Shown: positions 34,452 to 44,031, counted from the first letter of the stretch. The stretch is DNA of 64,000 nucleotides from Haladaptatus sp. ZSTT2 (GCF_037081775.1 NZ_JBAMHQ010000001.1:1736001-1800000); one strand, 5' to 3'. A program made the numbers and translations. The notes: generated by a model not told the origin, from the letters alone.

Positions 34452-34492
34452 ATTCTCTACCACTTCCTCCTCCCATTAGAATTTTACGAATA

Positions 34493-34504
34493 TCCAATTT
34501 TGGA
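34493..34504. promoter_or_regulatory. Dyad in the lrp/glnA divergent promoter
   Basis: TCCAA-TT-TTGGA is a 5-bp perfect inverted repeat in the 125-bp shared control region, 42 bp from the lrp start and 73 bp from the glnA start. It is a plausible Lrp or other regulator half-site. A TATA-like TGTTTTAATG lies at 34531-34540 for glnA, leaving a leader of about 12-18 nt. Confidence 0.4.
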
Positions 34505-34576
34505 CGCAAATCAGAGACTTGCACCGACCATTAGTGTTTTAATGATTGAGGTAGTCCGAAGGCGTGTAAGAGAAAG

Positions 34577-35950
34577 ATGACAAACGAAAATATTGCCACT
34601 GATGGCGGTCTTTCGGCAGAAGCACAGGCTGTTGTGGACAAAATCGAAGAAAACAATGTTGATTTCCTTCGCCTCCAGTTCACTGACATTCTCGGCACTG
34701 TGAAGAACGTCGCCGTCCCCGCCTCGCAGGCGGAGAAGGCATTTACCGAAGGCATCTATTTCGACGGTTCCTCCATTGAGGGATTCGTACGCATTCAGGA
34801 ATCGGACATGCGGCTCAAGCCCGACCCAGCAACGTTTGCGATTCTCCCATGGCGCAACACCGAAGACAGCGCCTCCGGTCGCCTCATGTGCGACGTCGTC
34901 AACACCTCGAACAACGAGCCGTTCGAGGGTGACCCACGCTACGTGCTGAAGCAGGCAATCGCCCGTGCAGAGGAGATGGGCTATGAGGTAAACGCCGCGC
35001 CAGAACCGGAGTTCTTCCTGTTCGAAGAGGACGAGAACGGCCGCGCAACGACGATCACCAACGACGCTGGTGGCTACTTCGACGTTGCCCCAAAAGACCT
35101 CGCCTCTGACGTTCGCCGCGACATCATCTACGGCTTAGAGTCCATGGGCTTCGAAATCGAAGCCAGCCACCACGAGGTCGCAGAAGGCCAGCACGAAATC
35201 AACTTCGAGTACGACGACGCGCTTACCACGGCCGACAACGTCGCAACCTTCCGCATGGTCGTCCGTGCCATCGCCGCAGAACACGGCTACCACGCGACGT
35301 TCATGCCAAAGCCAATCGCCAAAATCAACGGCTCTGGGATGCACACGCATCTGTCGCTGTTCACCTCGGACGGCGAGAACGCGTTCCACGACGGCGACGA
35401 CGAGTTCAGCCTCTCAGAGACGGCAAAGCAGTTCCTCGCAGGCATCCTCGAACACGCGCCTGCGGTCACGGCCGTCTGCAACCCGACGGTTAACTCATAC
35501 AAGCGCCTCGTTCCCGGCTACGAAGCCCCAGTGTACGTCGCGTGGTCTGACCGCAACCGCTCTGCGCTCATCCGTCGGCCTGCCGCCCGCGTTCCGGCTG
35601 CAAGCCGCATCGAAGCGCGCTTCCCAGACCCATCGTGCAACCCGTACCTCGCATTCGCTGCGCTCATCCACGCCGGTCTCGACGGCATCGAGAAAGGCCT
35701 CGAAGCGCCCGACCCAGTCCGCGAGAACATCTACGAGTTCGACGCCGATAAACGCGCAGAGTACGGCATCGAGACGCTCCCATCCAACCTCGGTGAAGCC
35801 CTCGACGCACTCAAAGAAGACGAACTCGTCCAGGAGGCCCTTGGCGAGCACGTCTACGAGAAGTTCGTTCAGGCGAAAACTCAGGAGTACGACGACTACC
35901 GCATCTCCGTCAGCGAGTGGGAACTCGACCGCTACCTCGAAACGTTCTAA
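34577..35950 (+). CDS. glnA: Glutamine synthetase (type I)
   Basis: This 457-residue enzyme makes glutamine from glutamate, ammonia and ATP. It has [18 protein letters not shown] at the N-terminal beta-grasp, [40 protein letters not shown] and [25 protein letters not shown]. It has the GSI length, and I see no adenylylation-site tyrosine motif, consistent with the alpha subtype, regulated by feedback or PII-like proteins. Divergent lrp is the likely transcriptional regulator. Confidence 0.97.
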   Translation: MTNENIATDGGLSAEAQAVVDKIEENNVDFLRLQFTDILGTVKNVAVPASQAEKAFTEGIYFDGSSIEGFVRIQESDMRLKPDPATFAILPWRNTEDSASGRLMCDVVNTSNNEPFEGDPRYVLKQAIARAEEMGYEVNAAPEPEFFLFEEDENGRATTITNDAGGYFDVAPKDLASDVRRDIIYGLESMGFEIEASHHEVAEGQHEINFEYDDALTTADNVATFRMVVRAIAAEHGYHATFMPKPIAKINGSGMHTHLSLFTSDGENAFHDGDDEFSLSETAKQFLAGILEHAPAVTAVCNPTVNSYKRLVPGYEAPVYVAWSDRNRSALIRRPAARVPAASRIEARFPDPSCNPYLAFAALIHAGLDGIEKGLEAPDPVRENIYEFDADKRAEYGIETLPSNLGEALDALKEDELVQEALGEHVYEKFVQAKTQEYDDYRISVSEWELDRYLETF

Positions 35951-35970
35951 GGCCGAAATCCACCGGTTTT

Positions 35971-36861
35971 TTACTGGCGATTACTCACGAGCGGCAGCGC
36001 CAACAGTCCCGCGATGACGGCGGCGTTGCCGAGGAGCGAGGCAACCAGTATCTCCGACACGGTCGTCGTGAGCGCGAGCAAGAGGCCGAGGACGGGCAGC
36101 CCGATGACGGCGGTGATGTAGGCTTCGCGTCTGGTCGGCGTGCGGTCGAGTCGTGGCGAGACGGCCTGCCAGGTGAACACGCCGCCAACTGTGGCTCCGA
36201 CCGCGGCGGCTCCTTCGACCCCGAACCCAGTCGTCACGAACGCGATGGCCGCAAATCCGGAAGCAATCCAGAAGGCGAGTCGCGGGTCTTCGCCCGTGAT
36301 GCGCCGTTCTGCGAGCAGGTAGGCCGCCCCGAGGGTGATTCCGGCGAGGATATCCACTAAGTAGTGGACGCCGAGGATGAGCCGCGACAGCGAGATGAGC
36401 GCGACGATGCCCGCCGCGGTTGCGAGTCGGCGGCGAAACGTACTCACGGTGAGGGTGAGCGCGAGGCCGCCCCAGACGACGGTCGAGCCGAGGGCGTGGC
36501 CGCTCGGGAAGCCGTAGCCGTCAGAGACCGCGAGCCACTCATAGGCGGCGTGGTAGGTCTGTGGGATGAACTGGCTGCCGGGCACGACGTCCGGCGCGGG
36601 TGGGCGCGGCAGGGCGAACAGCCCTTTGAGCGCGAGGGTGAGCGAGAGCGCGCCGAGTGTGAGTGCGATGACGTAGGCCATCTTCTCTCGGTTGACGCCG
36701 TCGCGCCAGAGCGGGGTTCGCGGCCCGAGCCAGTAGAGCACGGAGAGGACGACGAAGTAAAACCAGAGGTCACCGAGTTGGGTGACCAGCGCGAACAGCG
36801 GTATCAGTACCTCGGGGATGAGGGCACGCAAAAAGTCGAGTTCGCCAAAGCCTCTGGTCAT
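35971..36861 (-). CDS. PAP2-family membrane phosphatase
   Basis: This 296-residue protein has about eight membrane helices and the PAP2 motifs K-x6-RP (KGLFALPRPP), PSGHALGS and SRLILGVHYLVDI. This family dephosphorylates phosphatidate or isoprenyl pyrophosphates, with the active site facing outwards. ATG 36861 overlaps the upstream YihY gene stop as ATGA, so both are translationally coupled. Archaeal substrates might be isoprenoid diphosphates; inference only. Confidence 0.85.
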   Translation of the reverse strand: MTRGFGELDFLRALIPEVLIPLFALVTQLGDLWFYFVVLSVLYWLGPRTPLWRDGVNREKMAYVIALTLGALSLTLALKGLFALPRPPAPDVVPGSQFIPQTYHAAYEWLAVSDGYGFPSGHALGSTVVWGGLALTLTVSTFRRRLATAAGIVALISLSRLILGVHYLVDILAGITLGAAYLLAERRITGEDPRLAFWIASGFAAIAFVTTGFGVEGAAAVGATVGGVFTWQAVSPRLDRTPTRREAYITAVIGLPVLGLLLALTTTVSEILVASLLGNAAVIAGLLALPLVSNRQ

Positions 36862-38105
36862 CTGTCTTGTCGCCACGCGCTGTAGCGGTCACGCACCCGG
36901 CCGGGGACGTTGACCGCGTTCCCGACGAGGCCGACGCCGAGCATCACGACGTAGAGGCCGAGCGTCGAGAGCCAGACGACGAGCATCGCGAGGATGGCCC
37001 AGCCACCGGAGAGGTAGAAAAACGCCCCGAGGGTCATGACGGTGCCGTAGAGCAACACGAGATACGGTCCCCAGCCACGGGCGTGGCCTCGGCGCATTCG
37101 GCCGCGAACGTAGCGTTCGAGGTCGCTTTCGACTTCGTCGCGCGTGACCGTCCGCTGTTCGATTTCCTCCTCGAACGCTTCTAAGTCCGCGCGAAGCGCG
37201 GCAAGCTCGTCGGAAACCGATTCGGGGGCCGTCTTTGTGTCGTCGCGTTCGTCGGTCATGCTCGCAGGTTGTCGCTTGTCACGTCGTGGGCCGCCTTTGT
37301 GTAACTGCCGGTCTTTCGGTGCGCCGGTTCGCCCGGCGAGAACGGCGTTGATGACCGCCCCAGCGAGCAAGACGATGCTCCCGAGATAGAACAGCGTCAC
37401 GAGCAACAACACCGCGCCGATGATGCCGTAGGCCTGAAACTGCTCTGCTTGCCCGGCGTAGATGCGAAAGCCGGTCTGGAGGACGGTCCAGCCAACCGCG
37501 GCGAACACCGCGCCCGGCAGCGCTTCACGGAGTGAAACGTCTCCCGCGGGCAAAAAGTAGTACAGCGGCACGAACGCCACCGCGAGGACGATGACGAGCG
37601 CGAACGGGCCGACGAGCTGGAGGACGGGCAGGCCGGTGAACGCGATTGCCGCGCCGACGGCGGCGGTGAGCATAAGGCCGCCCGCGACCGCGATGAGCGT
37701 CACGAGGCCGTTTTTCACCTGTGCGACGATGGAGTCGGGCAGCGCGCTGTCGTAGACGCTCGAAAAGGCGATGTCGAGGGCGCGAAAGATTTTGAGGCCG
37801 CTCCACAGCAGGAAGCCAATGCCGATGATGGTCGCGCCACCCCGTCCGGCCGCGCCGGTGAGCGCGGCGGCGATGAGGGCTTCACCGTCCGAAGAGAGCA
37901 TCCCCGAGAGCGCACCGACGATTGCTTCGCTGAATGCCTCTCCACCGAACAGCGACCCGAGGGCGAGCGTGAGCAACAACAACGGGATGAGCGAGATAAA
38001 GGCGTAGTAGGCGAGGCTGGCTGCCAGAAACGTAATCTGCTGGTCTTGTGCCTCGCGGACGATGGCCTTCCCAGTGGTAGCAATGGTTTCGGCGCGTTGA
38101 TTCAC
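36858..38105 (-). CDS. YihY-family membrane protein with coiled-coil and extra membrane module
   Basis: This 415-residue protein has a YihY/BrkB core of six helices (about 30-265: FLAASLAYYAFISLIPLLLL, FLLWSGLKIFRALDIAFSSVY, YFLPAGDVSLREALPGAVFAAVGW). It is followed by about 80 charged residues, partly coiled coil (TDERDDTKTAPESVSDELAALRADLEAFEEEIEQRTVTRDEVESDLERYV). A C-terminal pair of helices (GWGPYLVLLYGTVMTLGAFFYLSGGWAILAMLVVWLSTLGLYVVM) ends the protein. The family lacks an agreed function; it was once thought to include RNase BN. The next upstream gene is a shorter paralogue without the extension. Confidence 0.82.
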   Translation of the reverse strand: MNQRAETIATTGKAIVREAQDQQITFLAASLAYYAFISLIPLLLLTLALGSLFGGEAFSEAIVGALSGMLSSDGEALIAAALTGAAGRGGATIIGIGFLLWSGLKIFRALDIAFSSVYDSALPDSIVAQVKNGLVTLIAVAGGLMLTAAVGAAIAFTGLPVLQLVGPFALVIVLAVAFVPLYYFLPAGDVSLREALPGAVFAAVGWTVLQTGFRIYAGQAEQFQAYGIIGAVLLLVTLFYLGSIVLLAGAVINAVLAGRTGAPKDRQLHKGGPRRDKRQPASMTDERDDTKTAPESVSDELAALRADLEAFEEEIEQRTVTRDEVESDLERYVRGRMRRGHARGWGPYLVLLYGTVMTLGAFFYLSGGWAILAMLVVWLSTLGLYVVMLGVGLVGNAVNVPGRVRDRYSAWRQDR

Positions 38106-38126
38106 AGTTCGTCAATTCGTCAACGA

Positions 38127-38924
38127 CTACAAAAAACTCGGTGGCCGCTCGGGTTCGACGTGGCCGTTGGTCACGGCGTTGTACACCACGCCAAGGAGGA
38201 GAAAGATAGCGCCGAGATACAGCCACGTCAGCACGACGAGGGCGATTCCCGCCGCACTGTAGAGTCGTGCCTGCCCGATGGTCGTGATGTAGAGGCGAAA
38301 CACGAGGAACAACAGCGCCCACGACACGGCGGCCATGAGCGCGCCGGGGAGCGCCTCACCCAGTGGAACCGTCCCCTTCGGGAAGATGTGAAACAGTGGG
38401 AGGAACACGAGCGAGAGTCCGGGGACGAGGAGCAGCGGGCCGAGATACCGCCAGAACGCGGCGTCGAAGTGAACCGCGAGGGCGAACCCCATCCCGAGGA
38501 TGAGCGCAACCGCGCCGGTCACGGTGATGAACGCGAGCGTGATGTTCTGGATGCGGTCTGCAATGCCGTGTTTTTCGCGGTCGCCGTAGAGTTCGACGAA
38601 CACCGAATCGAGTCCGCGAAACAGCCGGAGCGACGACCAAAAGAGGACGATGCCGGAGAGGGCCGTTGCCCGTGTTCGCCCCGCGGCGTTCATCACCATC
38701 GACCGAATCTGTTCTGACTGTGCCGGGAGCGCCTTCGAAAGGACACTCTCGATGACAAAGGCGGCGAAACCGTCGCCACCCCACTTCGTGAGCGCGATGA
38801 TACAGAGGAGCGCGAATGGGATGAACGAGGCGACGGCGAAGTAGGCGAGACTCGCGGCTTTGACGTTCAACTGTTTTTCTTTCGCCACGGTCACGACTGC
38901 TTTCACCGTGTGGAGGGCGGCCAT
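38127..38924 (-). CDS. YihY-family membrane protein (short paralogue)
   Basis: This 265-residue, six-helix protein is a tandem paralogue of the gene just downstream. Shared motifs are AASLAYFAVASFIPFALLCI, VLFWSSLRLFRGLDSVFVELYGD and IFPKGTVPLGEALPGALMAAVSWAL. It lacks the C-terminal coiled-coil extension. It lies 21 bp before the longer paralogue, and with the PAP2 gene the three probably form one envelope-related operon. Confidence 0.84.
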   Translation of the reverse strand: MAALHTVKAVVTVAKEKQLNVKAASLAYFAVASFIPFALLCIIALTKWGGDGFAAFVIESVLSKALPAQSEQIRSMVMNAAGRTRATALSGIVLFWSSLRLFRGLDSVFVELYGDREKHGIADRIQNITLAFITVTGAVALILGMGFALAVHFDAAFWRYLGPLLLVPGLSLVFLPLFHIFPKGTVPLGEALPGALMAAVSWALLFLVFRLYITTIGQARLYSAAGIALVVLTWLYLGAIFLLLGVVYNAVTNGHVEPERPPSFL

Positions 38925-39061
38925 TCGATAGATACTCCGTTACCGATGGGACCTTTCAAGGGTTGTGGCCACACCCTGCGATTCTTGACAGTTCGCATCG
39001 AACGAAGCAGCATGGATGGGGCTCAGCGAAACAGCCGTCGGGCAATCGCTGGGTGAACGGT

Positions 39062-40177
39062 TCAAGAACTGAACGGCTCGCGGGCGGCCTGCTCGATTTC
39101 CGCAATCGTCGCGTCGGTGTGGAAGGTGGTGCCGCCGTAGTGTGCTCGTCGCGCGTCGTAGCCAGCGTCACGGAGTACGTCGAGGAAGTCGTCCATCGCA
39201 GGGGCCGAAACGCCCCACTGCTTGCAGACTTTGTGCTGGTCGAAGTGGAAGGGAACGTTGAGTTCGTCTTCGACGGTTGCGAGCATGCGTTCGGCTTTTT
39301 TCGCTCGCCCCATCTCCTCGCTGAGGTGGTCGCGGACGGCCGCGGTGAAGTGTGGATCGCGGATGCTTCCGAGCCAGACGGGGCCTGCGCTCACCATGCC
39401 CGTCTCGCAGTTCGGGCACGCCTCGGGTGGGTGGGCGATGAGGCCCTGTTCCCACTCGCGGTGCATGCACTCGTTGCAGTGGTGGACGTAGCCAAGTTCA
39501 TCGACGGCGTGGTTCGCGTCCGTGGCGCGGGGGCTGCATTCGAGATACACACGGACGTAGTGGCGGGTGACGTGGCTCAGGATGGGGGTGACGCCCACGT
39601 CGTAGCGGGCGGCGGTGCGAGCGAGCATCGAGAGGAGGATGCGCAGCCCCATCTCGGCGTGGTAATCGGTGTTTCGCGGCACCGCAGAGTACTTGCGGAC
39701 GCCGGAGTTGAAGTGTGCGCCACAGAGCGGAGCCGTGTCGGTAGCGGTCACGCAGACGAGATTTCGCGCGCTGTTGAACGCGGCGTCTGCGAAGGGCGTG
39801 GGCGTCCCGAACGGGTCTACGTCCACGACGTCGAAGCGTTCTTCGTGCATCAGTGCGTTCGCATTTCGACGGACGGCAGTTCCCGTGAGATCGTTTCGCG
39901 CGAAGTTTTCCTCACAGAGCGCAACGGCGTCATCGTCTACGTCACAGCAGGTGACCTCCCAGCCGTCGTTCGCCGCGCGGACGCCGCGAATCCCGCTCGC
40001 GGCGGTGGCGTCTAAGTAGGAACTCGCGTACTCGTTTCGCTCGGCGTAGGCTCTGAGGACGGCGATGGTGATGTCACGGTTCAACTCCTGATTTGGATTG
40101 AAGAACACGGCGTCCTCTATCGAGTCGCCTGACTGTTCTGGTACGGCGACCTCGATGTCCCCTTCCCGGACGTGCAT
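39062..40177 (-). CDS. trm1: tRNA (guanine26-N2)-dimethyltransferase Trm1
   Basis: This 371-residue enzyme makes m2,2G26 in tRNA. It has [20 protein letters not shown], the SAM-binding [40 protein letters not shown], the zinc-like CNECM...CPNC cluster, and the C-terminal Trm1 domain. I start at [17 protein letters not shown] at 40177; the longer frame to 40249 extends over the HPP promoter. The downstream gap to the YihY gene is 137 bp with nothing recognised. Confidence 0.95.
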   Translation of the reverse strand: MHVREGDIEVAVPEQSGDSIEDAVFFNPNQELNRDITIAVLRAYAERNEYASSYLDATAASGIRGVRAANDGWEVTCCDVDDDAVALCEENFARNDLTGTAVRRNANALMHEERFDVVDVDPFGTPTPFADAAFNSARNLVCVTATDTAPLCGAHFNSGVRKYSAVPRNTDYHAEMGLRILLSMLARTAARYDVGVTPILSHVTRHYVRVYLECSPRATDANHAVDELGYVHHCNECMHREWEQGLIAHPPEACPNCETGMVSAGPVWLGSIRDPHFTAAVRDHLSEEMGRAKKAERMLATVEDELNVPFHFDQHKVCKQWGVSAPAMDDFLDVLRDAGYDARRAHYGGTTFHTDATIAEIEQAAREPFSS

Positions 40178-40263
40178 ATCTGTTCTCGCCGGTGGTAGAC
40201 GAAAAGGGACACGCTCTCGGGGCGAGTGAACAATATTTTCTTCCTCCACCCGTGAGCACGGCT

Positions 40264-40764
40264 ATGGGCCGGACCGTCCAGACGAGTCTGTACGCGGGGG
40301 TGCTGTTCAGTGTCCTTGCCGCGCTCGCGTGGGCGTCCGGCAACCCGTTCATCTTCCCGAGTCTCGGTCCTTCCGCGTTCATGCTCGCGGCCGATGATGA
40401 CACGCTCTCGCCCCGTCGCGTCGTCGGTGGCCACCTCGTCGGCGCGCTTTCCGGCCTCGTCTCCTATATGCTTCTCGCAGGCGGCGTCACCATCACGGCC
40501 ACCTTTGCTCCGGCGTCGCTCGCGGGGGGACAGCTCGTCGCAAGCGCGATTCTGTCGATTATCCTCACGAGCATCGGGATGTTCGAAACCGACACCGTCC
40601 ATGCCCCGGCGTGTGCGACGACCCTCATCGTCTCGCTTGGTGTGCTTTCCTCGCCTGAAGAAGCCGCGCTCATGGTCGGAAGCGTTGCGGTGCTCGTGGC
40701 GACCCACCTCGTTTTCACGCGGTCTGTCGGATGGGTCGACGCACGCACGACGAGCCAGACCTAA
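40264..40764 (+). CDS. HPP-family membrane protein
   Basis: This 166-residue protein has four hydrophobic helices, and NPFIFPSLGPSAFMLAADDD and DTVHAPACATTLIVSLG (the HPP-family His-Pro-Pro-type region, here as HAPA). Some HPP proteins are implicated in nitrite transport in cyanobacteria and plastids; a haloarchaeal role is unknown. The ATG at 40264 lies 24-33 nt after the TATA-like AATATTTTC at 40232-40240. Confidence 0.75.
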   Translation: MGRTVQTSLYAGVLFSVLAALAWASGNPFIFPSLGPSAFMLAADDDTLSPRRVVGGHLVGALSGLVSYMLLAGGVTITATFAPASLAGGQLVASAILSIILTSIGMFETDTVHAPACATTLIVSLGVLSSPEEAALMVGSVAVLVATHLVFTRSVGWVDARTTSQT

Positions 40765-40810
40765 CCCGGCCATCGCATGGGTTTTTGGTGCGCGACCCGT
40801 AGGGAACCTC

Positions 40811-41158
40811 GTGAACGCGGTCGAACGGTGGCAGGCCGATTTAGCAGAGTCCGGAGCGCTCGCTCCGCCCATCGTCGACCGCATTATCTCGATACACGGC
40901 TCGCGCGGGGTGCGCGCCATCGAAGCCGTCTCGGAACTCAGAGTCAAACAGTACCGCGACTTCACCGTCGTCGTTGGCCACGAAGACGAGTACGTAATCG
41001 AGGGGCGCGCTTGCGAGTGTCAGGACGCGGCGTTCAACCTCGATAAAGCCGATCCAGAACAACTCTGCTGGCACGTCCTCGCCGCAGAAATCGCCCGCCG
41101 TATCGACATGGTGGACGACCATGACATGTGGTACTCGGACGTGCGCGAATTTTTGTAA
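40811..41158 (+). CDS. Small SWIM-type zinc-finger protein
   Basis: This 115-residue protein starts at GTG (VNAVERWQADLAESGALAPPIVDRIISIHGSRGVRAIEAV) and contains C-x-C-x(n)-C-x-H as CECQDAAFNLDKADPEQLCWH, the SWIM motif that the larger protein at 6419 also has. It ends in an acidic helix (RRIDMVDDHDMWYSDVREFL). The core is probably nucleic-acid or protein binding. No partner is evident; the stop is directly adjacent to the convergent hisH stop. Confidence 0.75.
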   Translation: MNAVERWQADLAESGALAPPIVDRIISIHGSRGVRAIEAVSELRVKQYRDFTVVVGHEDEYVIEGRACECQDAAFNLDKADPEQLCWHVLAAEIARRIDMVDDHDMWYSDVREFL

Positions 41159-41818
41159 TCAGTCTGCGATGCAGATGTCCACGAAGTTTTTGAGGATACG
41201 GAGTCCCGCCTCTCCGCTCTTCTCGGGGTGGAACTGCGTGCCGAAGACGTTGCCCGCTTCGTTTGCGATGATGGCGGGGAACTCGATGCCGTAGTCGGTG
41301 GTCGCCACAACCGCGTCCTCGGCGTCGGGGACGGCGTAGTACGAGTGGACGAAGTAGGCGTATTCGCCATCGACGCCTTCCACGAGTGGGTGGTCGCGTT
41401 TCACGGTGAGTTGGTTCCAGCCCATGTGGGGTACCTTCTGGCCCTCGCGGAACTTTACGTTGTTTCCGGGGATGAAGTCAAGGCCGGTCACCTCGCCCTG
41501 TCCGGCGCGGTCTGCCTCCTCGCTCGCGGTGAGGAGCATCTGCATCCCGAGACAAATCCCGAAGACGGGCTGGCCGCGATCTGCGGCGGCGCGGAGTGCC
41601 TCGCGGTAGGGGCCTGCGTTCTCGACGCCCTCGCGGAACGCGCCGACGCCGGGGAGGACGATGCCGTCTGCGTCGGCAAACCGGTCGGGGTCGTCGGTGA
41701 TTTCGACCGCCGCCCCGGCGCGTTCTAGCCCGCGGGTGACGCTTCTGAGGTTGCCAAGACCGTAGTCCACGACGACGATGTCCGCCATCGCCGTCTGCTG
41801 TGGGGCACGCTGGCTCAT
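41159..41818 (-). CDS. hisH: Imidazole glycerol phosphate synthase subunit HisH
   Basis: This 219-residue glutamine amidotransferase subunit delivers ammonia to HisF. It has VVDYGLGNLRSVTRGLERAGA, LPGVGAFREGVE, the nucleophile GICLGMQM (C89) and the His-Glu pair in GTQFHPEKSG. HisF is not in this window. The start at 41818 is the longest; MADIVVVDYG at 41788 is an equally plausible start, as neither has a clear TATA box. Confidence 0.95.
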   Translation of the reverse strand: MSQRAPQQTAMADIVVVDYGLGNLRSVTRGLERAGAAVEITDDPDRFADADGIVLPGVGAFREGVENAGPYREALRAAADRGQPVFGICLGMQMLLTASEEADRAGQGEVTGLDFIPGNNVKFREGQKVPHMGWNQLTVKRDHPLVEGVDGEYAYFVHSYYAVPDAEDAVVATTDYGIEFPAIIANEAGNVFGTQFHPEKSGEAGLRILKNFVDICIAD

Positions 41819-41876
41819 ACGTGAAGGTTCGCGGTGCAGAACAAGTCGCTTTCCGTTGCGGTGGGTTCTGCGCTCG

Positions 41877-42464
41877 TCAGAAGTCGCCGAGGCGTTTTTG
41901 CCCGCCCGTGTCGGTGGTGAACTCCGCGGCCTTCGTGAGCGTCTCGACGAAGGTGTCGGTCTGGTTGCGGTCGTACAACGTCGCCGCTGGATGTACCGAA
42001 ATGAGGATGCGTCGGGGCTTTCCGGCGATGGCTTTGTCCACGAGACTCCCGGCCTCGCTCGTCACCGCGACCGACCGCCCCAAGAGGTGTTCTGAGGGAA
42101 CTTTCCCGAGCGTGACGACGAGTTCGGGGTCAACGCGGTCGATTTCTGTCTCTAAATACTCACGGCAGTTTGCGAGTTCCTCTTTGCGAGGGTTGCGGTT
42201 GTCCGGTGGGCGACAACGCACGCAGTTGGTGATACGGACGATCTCGCGTTCTAAGCCCACATCGCGGAGGGTGTCAGAGAGGACGGTTCCGCTCCGTCCG
42301 ACGAAGGGTTCGCCCTGTTCGTCCTCCTGTGCGCCGGGGCCTTCGCCCACGAACAGAATGTCCGCGTCCGCCGGGCCGACACCGTTCACGATTTGCGACC
42401 GACACTCCACGAGGTCGGGGCACTTCGTACACTCGGTGACGGTGAGGCCGTCCATTTTTCCCAT
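41877..42464 (-). CDS. Type-4 uracil-DNA glycosylase (Fe-S)
   Basis: This 195-residue glycosylase removes uracil from DNA. It has ECTKC near the N-terminus and NCVRCRPPDNRNPRKEELANC for the 4Fe-4S cluster, the family motif GEGPGAQEDEQGEPFVGRSG, and the C-terminal HPAATLYDRN. The start ATG 42464 is about 25-33 nt after the minus-strand TATA-like AATTAAG (42489-42497). A gene for endonuclease dU is 26 bp upstream on the same strand, an uracil-repair neighbour. Confidence 0.93.
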   Translation of the reverse strand: MGKMDGLTVTECTKCPDLVECRSQIVNGVGPADADILFVGEGPGAQEDEQGEPFVGRSGTVLSDTLRDVGLEREIVRITNCVRCRPPDNRNPRKEELANCREYLETEIDRVDPELVVTLGKVPSEHLLGRSVAVTSEAGSLVDKAIAGKPRRILISVHPAATLYDRNQTDTFVETLTKAAEFTTDTGGQKRLGDF

Positions 42465-42490
42465 TGGCAGACTCTGGGCGAGCGGGCTAC

Positions 42491-43042
42491 TTAATTCTCC
42501 CACTCGTCGGCCGCCCGTGCCGCGAGTCTGGCCACCCGGAGCGGTTCTGGCCGCCCGCCTTCGGGCGTGAACCCGCGGACGACTTCGGCGGCTTCCTCGG
42601 GGGAACAGCCGACCGACCGCACCCACACCGTCTCCGTGCCCACTGAGAGTTCGTGGCGCGGCGGTTGGGCGTCGTAGATTGCCATGCGCGCCGCTAACTC
42701 GTCGCCCGAGAAGGCGTCTCGGAGGCCCTGTTCAAGTCCGTCGCTGGCTTCGTAGGTCACAGAGATGACCGGTCGCCCGGTTTCCTCGTGCACCCGGTGT
42801 AAGTCCACGAGGTTGTACCATGCGAGTGCGATACCAGAAATCATGACGTAGCGTACGTCTTCGCGGTCGAGGCGCTCGTAGAGGGTACAGAGTGCTTCTG
42901 TGGCGTCGAGGCCGCCGACCGTACACGTCTCGAAAGAAAAGCCGTCGACGACGCGGCTGGCGCGTGTGACGACGCCAGCCAGCGTACTTCGCTCATTGCG
43001 GAACGACTCGGCGATGCCGAGCGCCCGCACGCCCTGTTTCAC
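42491..43042 (-). CDS. Endonuclease dU (DUF99)
   Basis: This 183-residue protein of the DUF99/UPF0215 family resembles endonuclease V and is annotated as endonuclease dU. Visible family segments are RALGIAESFRNERSTLAGVVTRASRVVDGFSFETCTVGGLDATEAL and YVMISGIALAWYNLVDLHRVHEETGRPVISVTYE. It probably nicks or acts at deaminated bases. It overlaps the upstream DUF5786 gene by 4 bp (43039-43042) and precedes the type-4 UDG gene, so uracil or deamination repair is a coherent theme. Confidence 0.85.
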   Translation of the reverse strand: MKQGVRALGIAESFRNERSTLAGVVTRASRVVDGFSFETCTVGGLDATEALCTLYERLDREDVRYVMISGIALAWYNLVDLHRVHEETGRPVISVTYEASDGLEQGLRDAFSGDELAARMAIYDAQPPRHELSVGTETVWVRSVGCSPEEAAEVVRGFTPEGGRPEPLRVARLAARAADEWEN

Positions 43043-43215
43043 TGCTCCTTTATTTCCTGTAACCGGTCGAGCAGTTCGTCCGAAGACGCGCCGTTTTCGT
43101 AGTCGATGCTTCCATTGTGGTGTGCATCGCTGGTCGCTACAGCTTCACCAGCTTCTTCGTCACTATCAACCTCTTGTCGTGACTGCTCGGTTTCATCGTA
43201 GCTCCCAAATCCCAT
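43039..43215 (-). CDS. DUF5786-type small acidic protein
   Basis: This 58-residue, acidic protein (MGFGSYDETEQSRQEVDSDEEAGEAVATSDAHHNGSIDYENGASSDELLDRLQEIKEQ) has the MGFGSYDE start of a haloarchaeal small-protein family; the C-terminus could be an amphipathic helix. No function is known. Its stop overlaps the endonuclease dU start. A TTTTTCC box on the minus strand (about 43240-43247) fits a leaderless start. The frame to 43296 is longer but does not match the family. Confidence 0.8.
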   Translation of the reverse strand: MGFGSYDETEQSRQEVDSDEEAGEAVATSDAHHNGSIDYENGASSDELLDRLQEIKEQ

Positions 43216-43377
43216 ACTGGACCATTGTGGATTCACGCGGAAAAAGGCCACGACAACTGTTGTATTCTGAACAACTCTGTTCGCGCTGTCGAACAATCAT
43301 CTTTCGTGACGAAAGCCGTCGCGTCTCTCACTTGCCTCCCCCGGTAGCCTCAAGAACCCCCGGGTCCACGGGTTTGT

Positions 43378-43986
43378 ATGCACGTTATCAATATCACCGA
43401 AGACGCGGAGGCGTTCACCTCTAACGTCTACCTCGTCATCGGTGAGCGGACGGTGCTCGTCGACGCAGGTGCGATGGATGGCGTCGTAGAAGCCGTCCGC
43501 GAGCACACAGACCACCTCGATGCGGTCGTGCTCACCCACCAGCACGGCGACCACGTCGCAAAGCTGGACGCGGTTCTCGACGCGTTCGACTGTGAGTGTT
43601 ACGCCTACGGCGAACACGACCTGCGAACCCACCACTTAGACGACGGCGAGACTGTCGAAATTGGCGACGAGTCGTTCGAGGCCATCTACACGCCGGGTCA
43701 CGCTGCAGACCACATCTCTCTCGTGAGCAATTCGACCATCTTCTCTGGCGACGTGGTCGTTCACAACGACGCCGCCTTCGACTACGGCAGCTTCGGGCGC
43801 ACGGACATGCCCGGCCAGTCGCGCGAACGCCTCATCGAGAGCATCAAAGAGATTCTCGAGCGCCTCCCCGAAGGCGTCGAACACATGTACTCGGGCCACG
43901 GCGACGAGTTCCACGGCGACGTGCGCGATGTCATCGAGACGGCGCTCTCTCGGGCAGAACAGCGCAAGTCGAAGTACCCCGAATAA
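43378..43986 (+). CDS. Metallo-beta-lactamase-fold hydrolase
   Basis: This 202-residue protein has the zinc motif THQHGDHVAKLDAV, the later ligands in YTPGHAADHISLVS and GDVVVH, and the C-terminal YSGHGDEFHGDVRDVI. These are the marks of a glyoxalase II-like hydrolase; its substrate is unknown. The start ATG is at 43378 (MHVINITEDAEAFTSNVYLV). Only a weak TATA candidate precedes it. Confidence 0.88.
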   Translation: MHVINITEDAEAFTSNVYLVIGERTVLVDAGAMDGVVEAVREHTDHLDAVVLTHQHGDHVAKLDAVLDAFDCECYAYGEHDLRTHHLDDGETVEIGDESFEAIYTPGHAADHISLVSNSTIFSGDVVVHNDAAFDYGSFGRTDMPGQSRERLIESIKEILERLPEGVEHMYSGHGDEFHGDVRDVIETALSRAEQRKSKYPE

Positions 43987-44031
43987 CCGCGCCGAGCAAC
44001 TTTTTTGGGTCAGTTCTGCGTCCTGAGCGTC

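Noticed and set aside
40310-40810. Upstream extension of the small SWIM protein frame
   Set aside because: It overlaps the HPP gene in a different frame and is serine/arginine-rich; GTG 40811 gives a family-like length.
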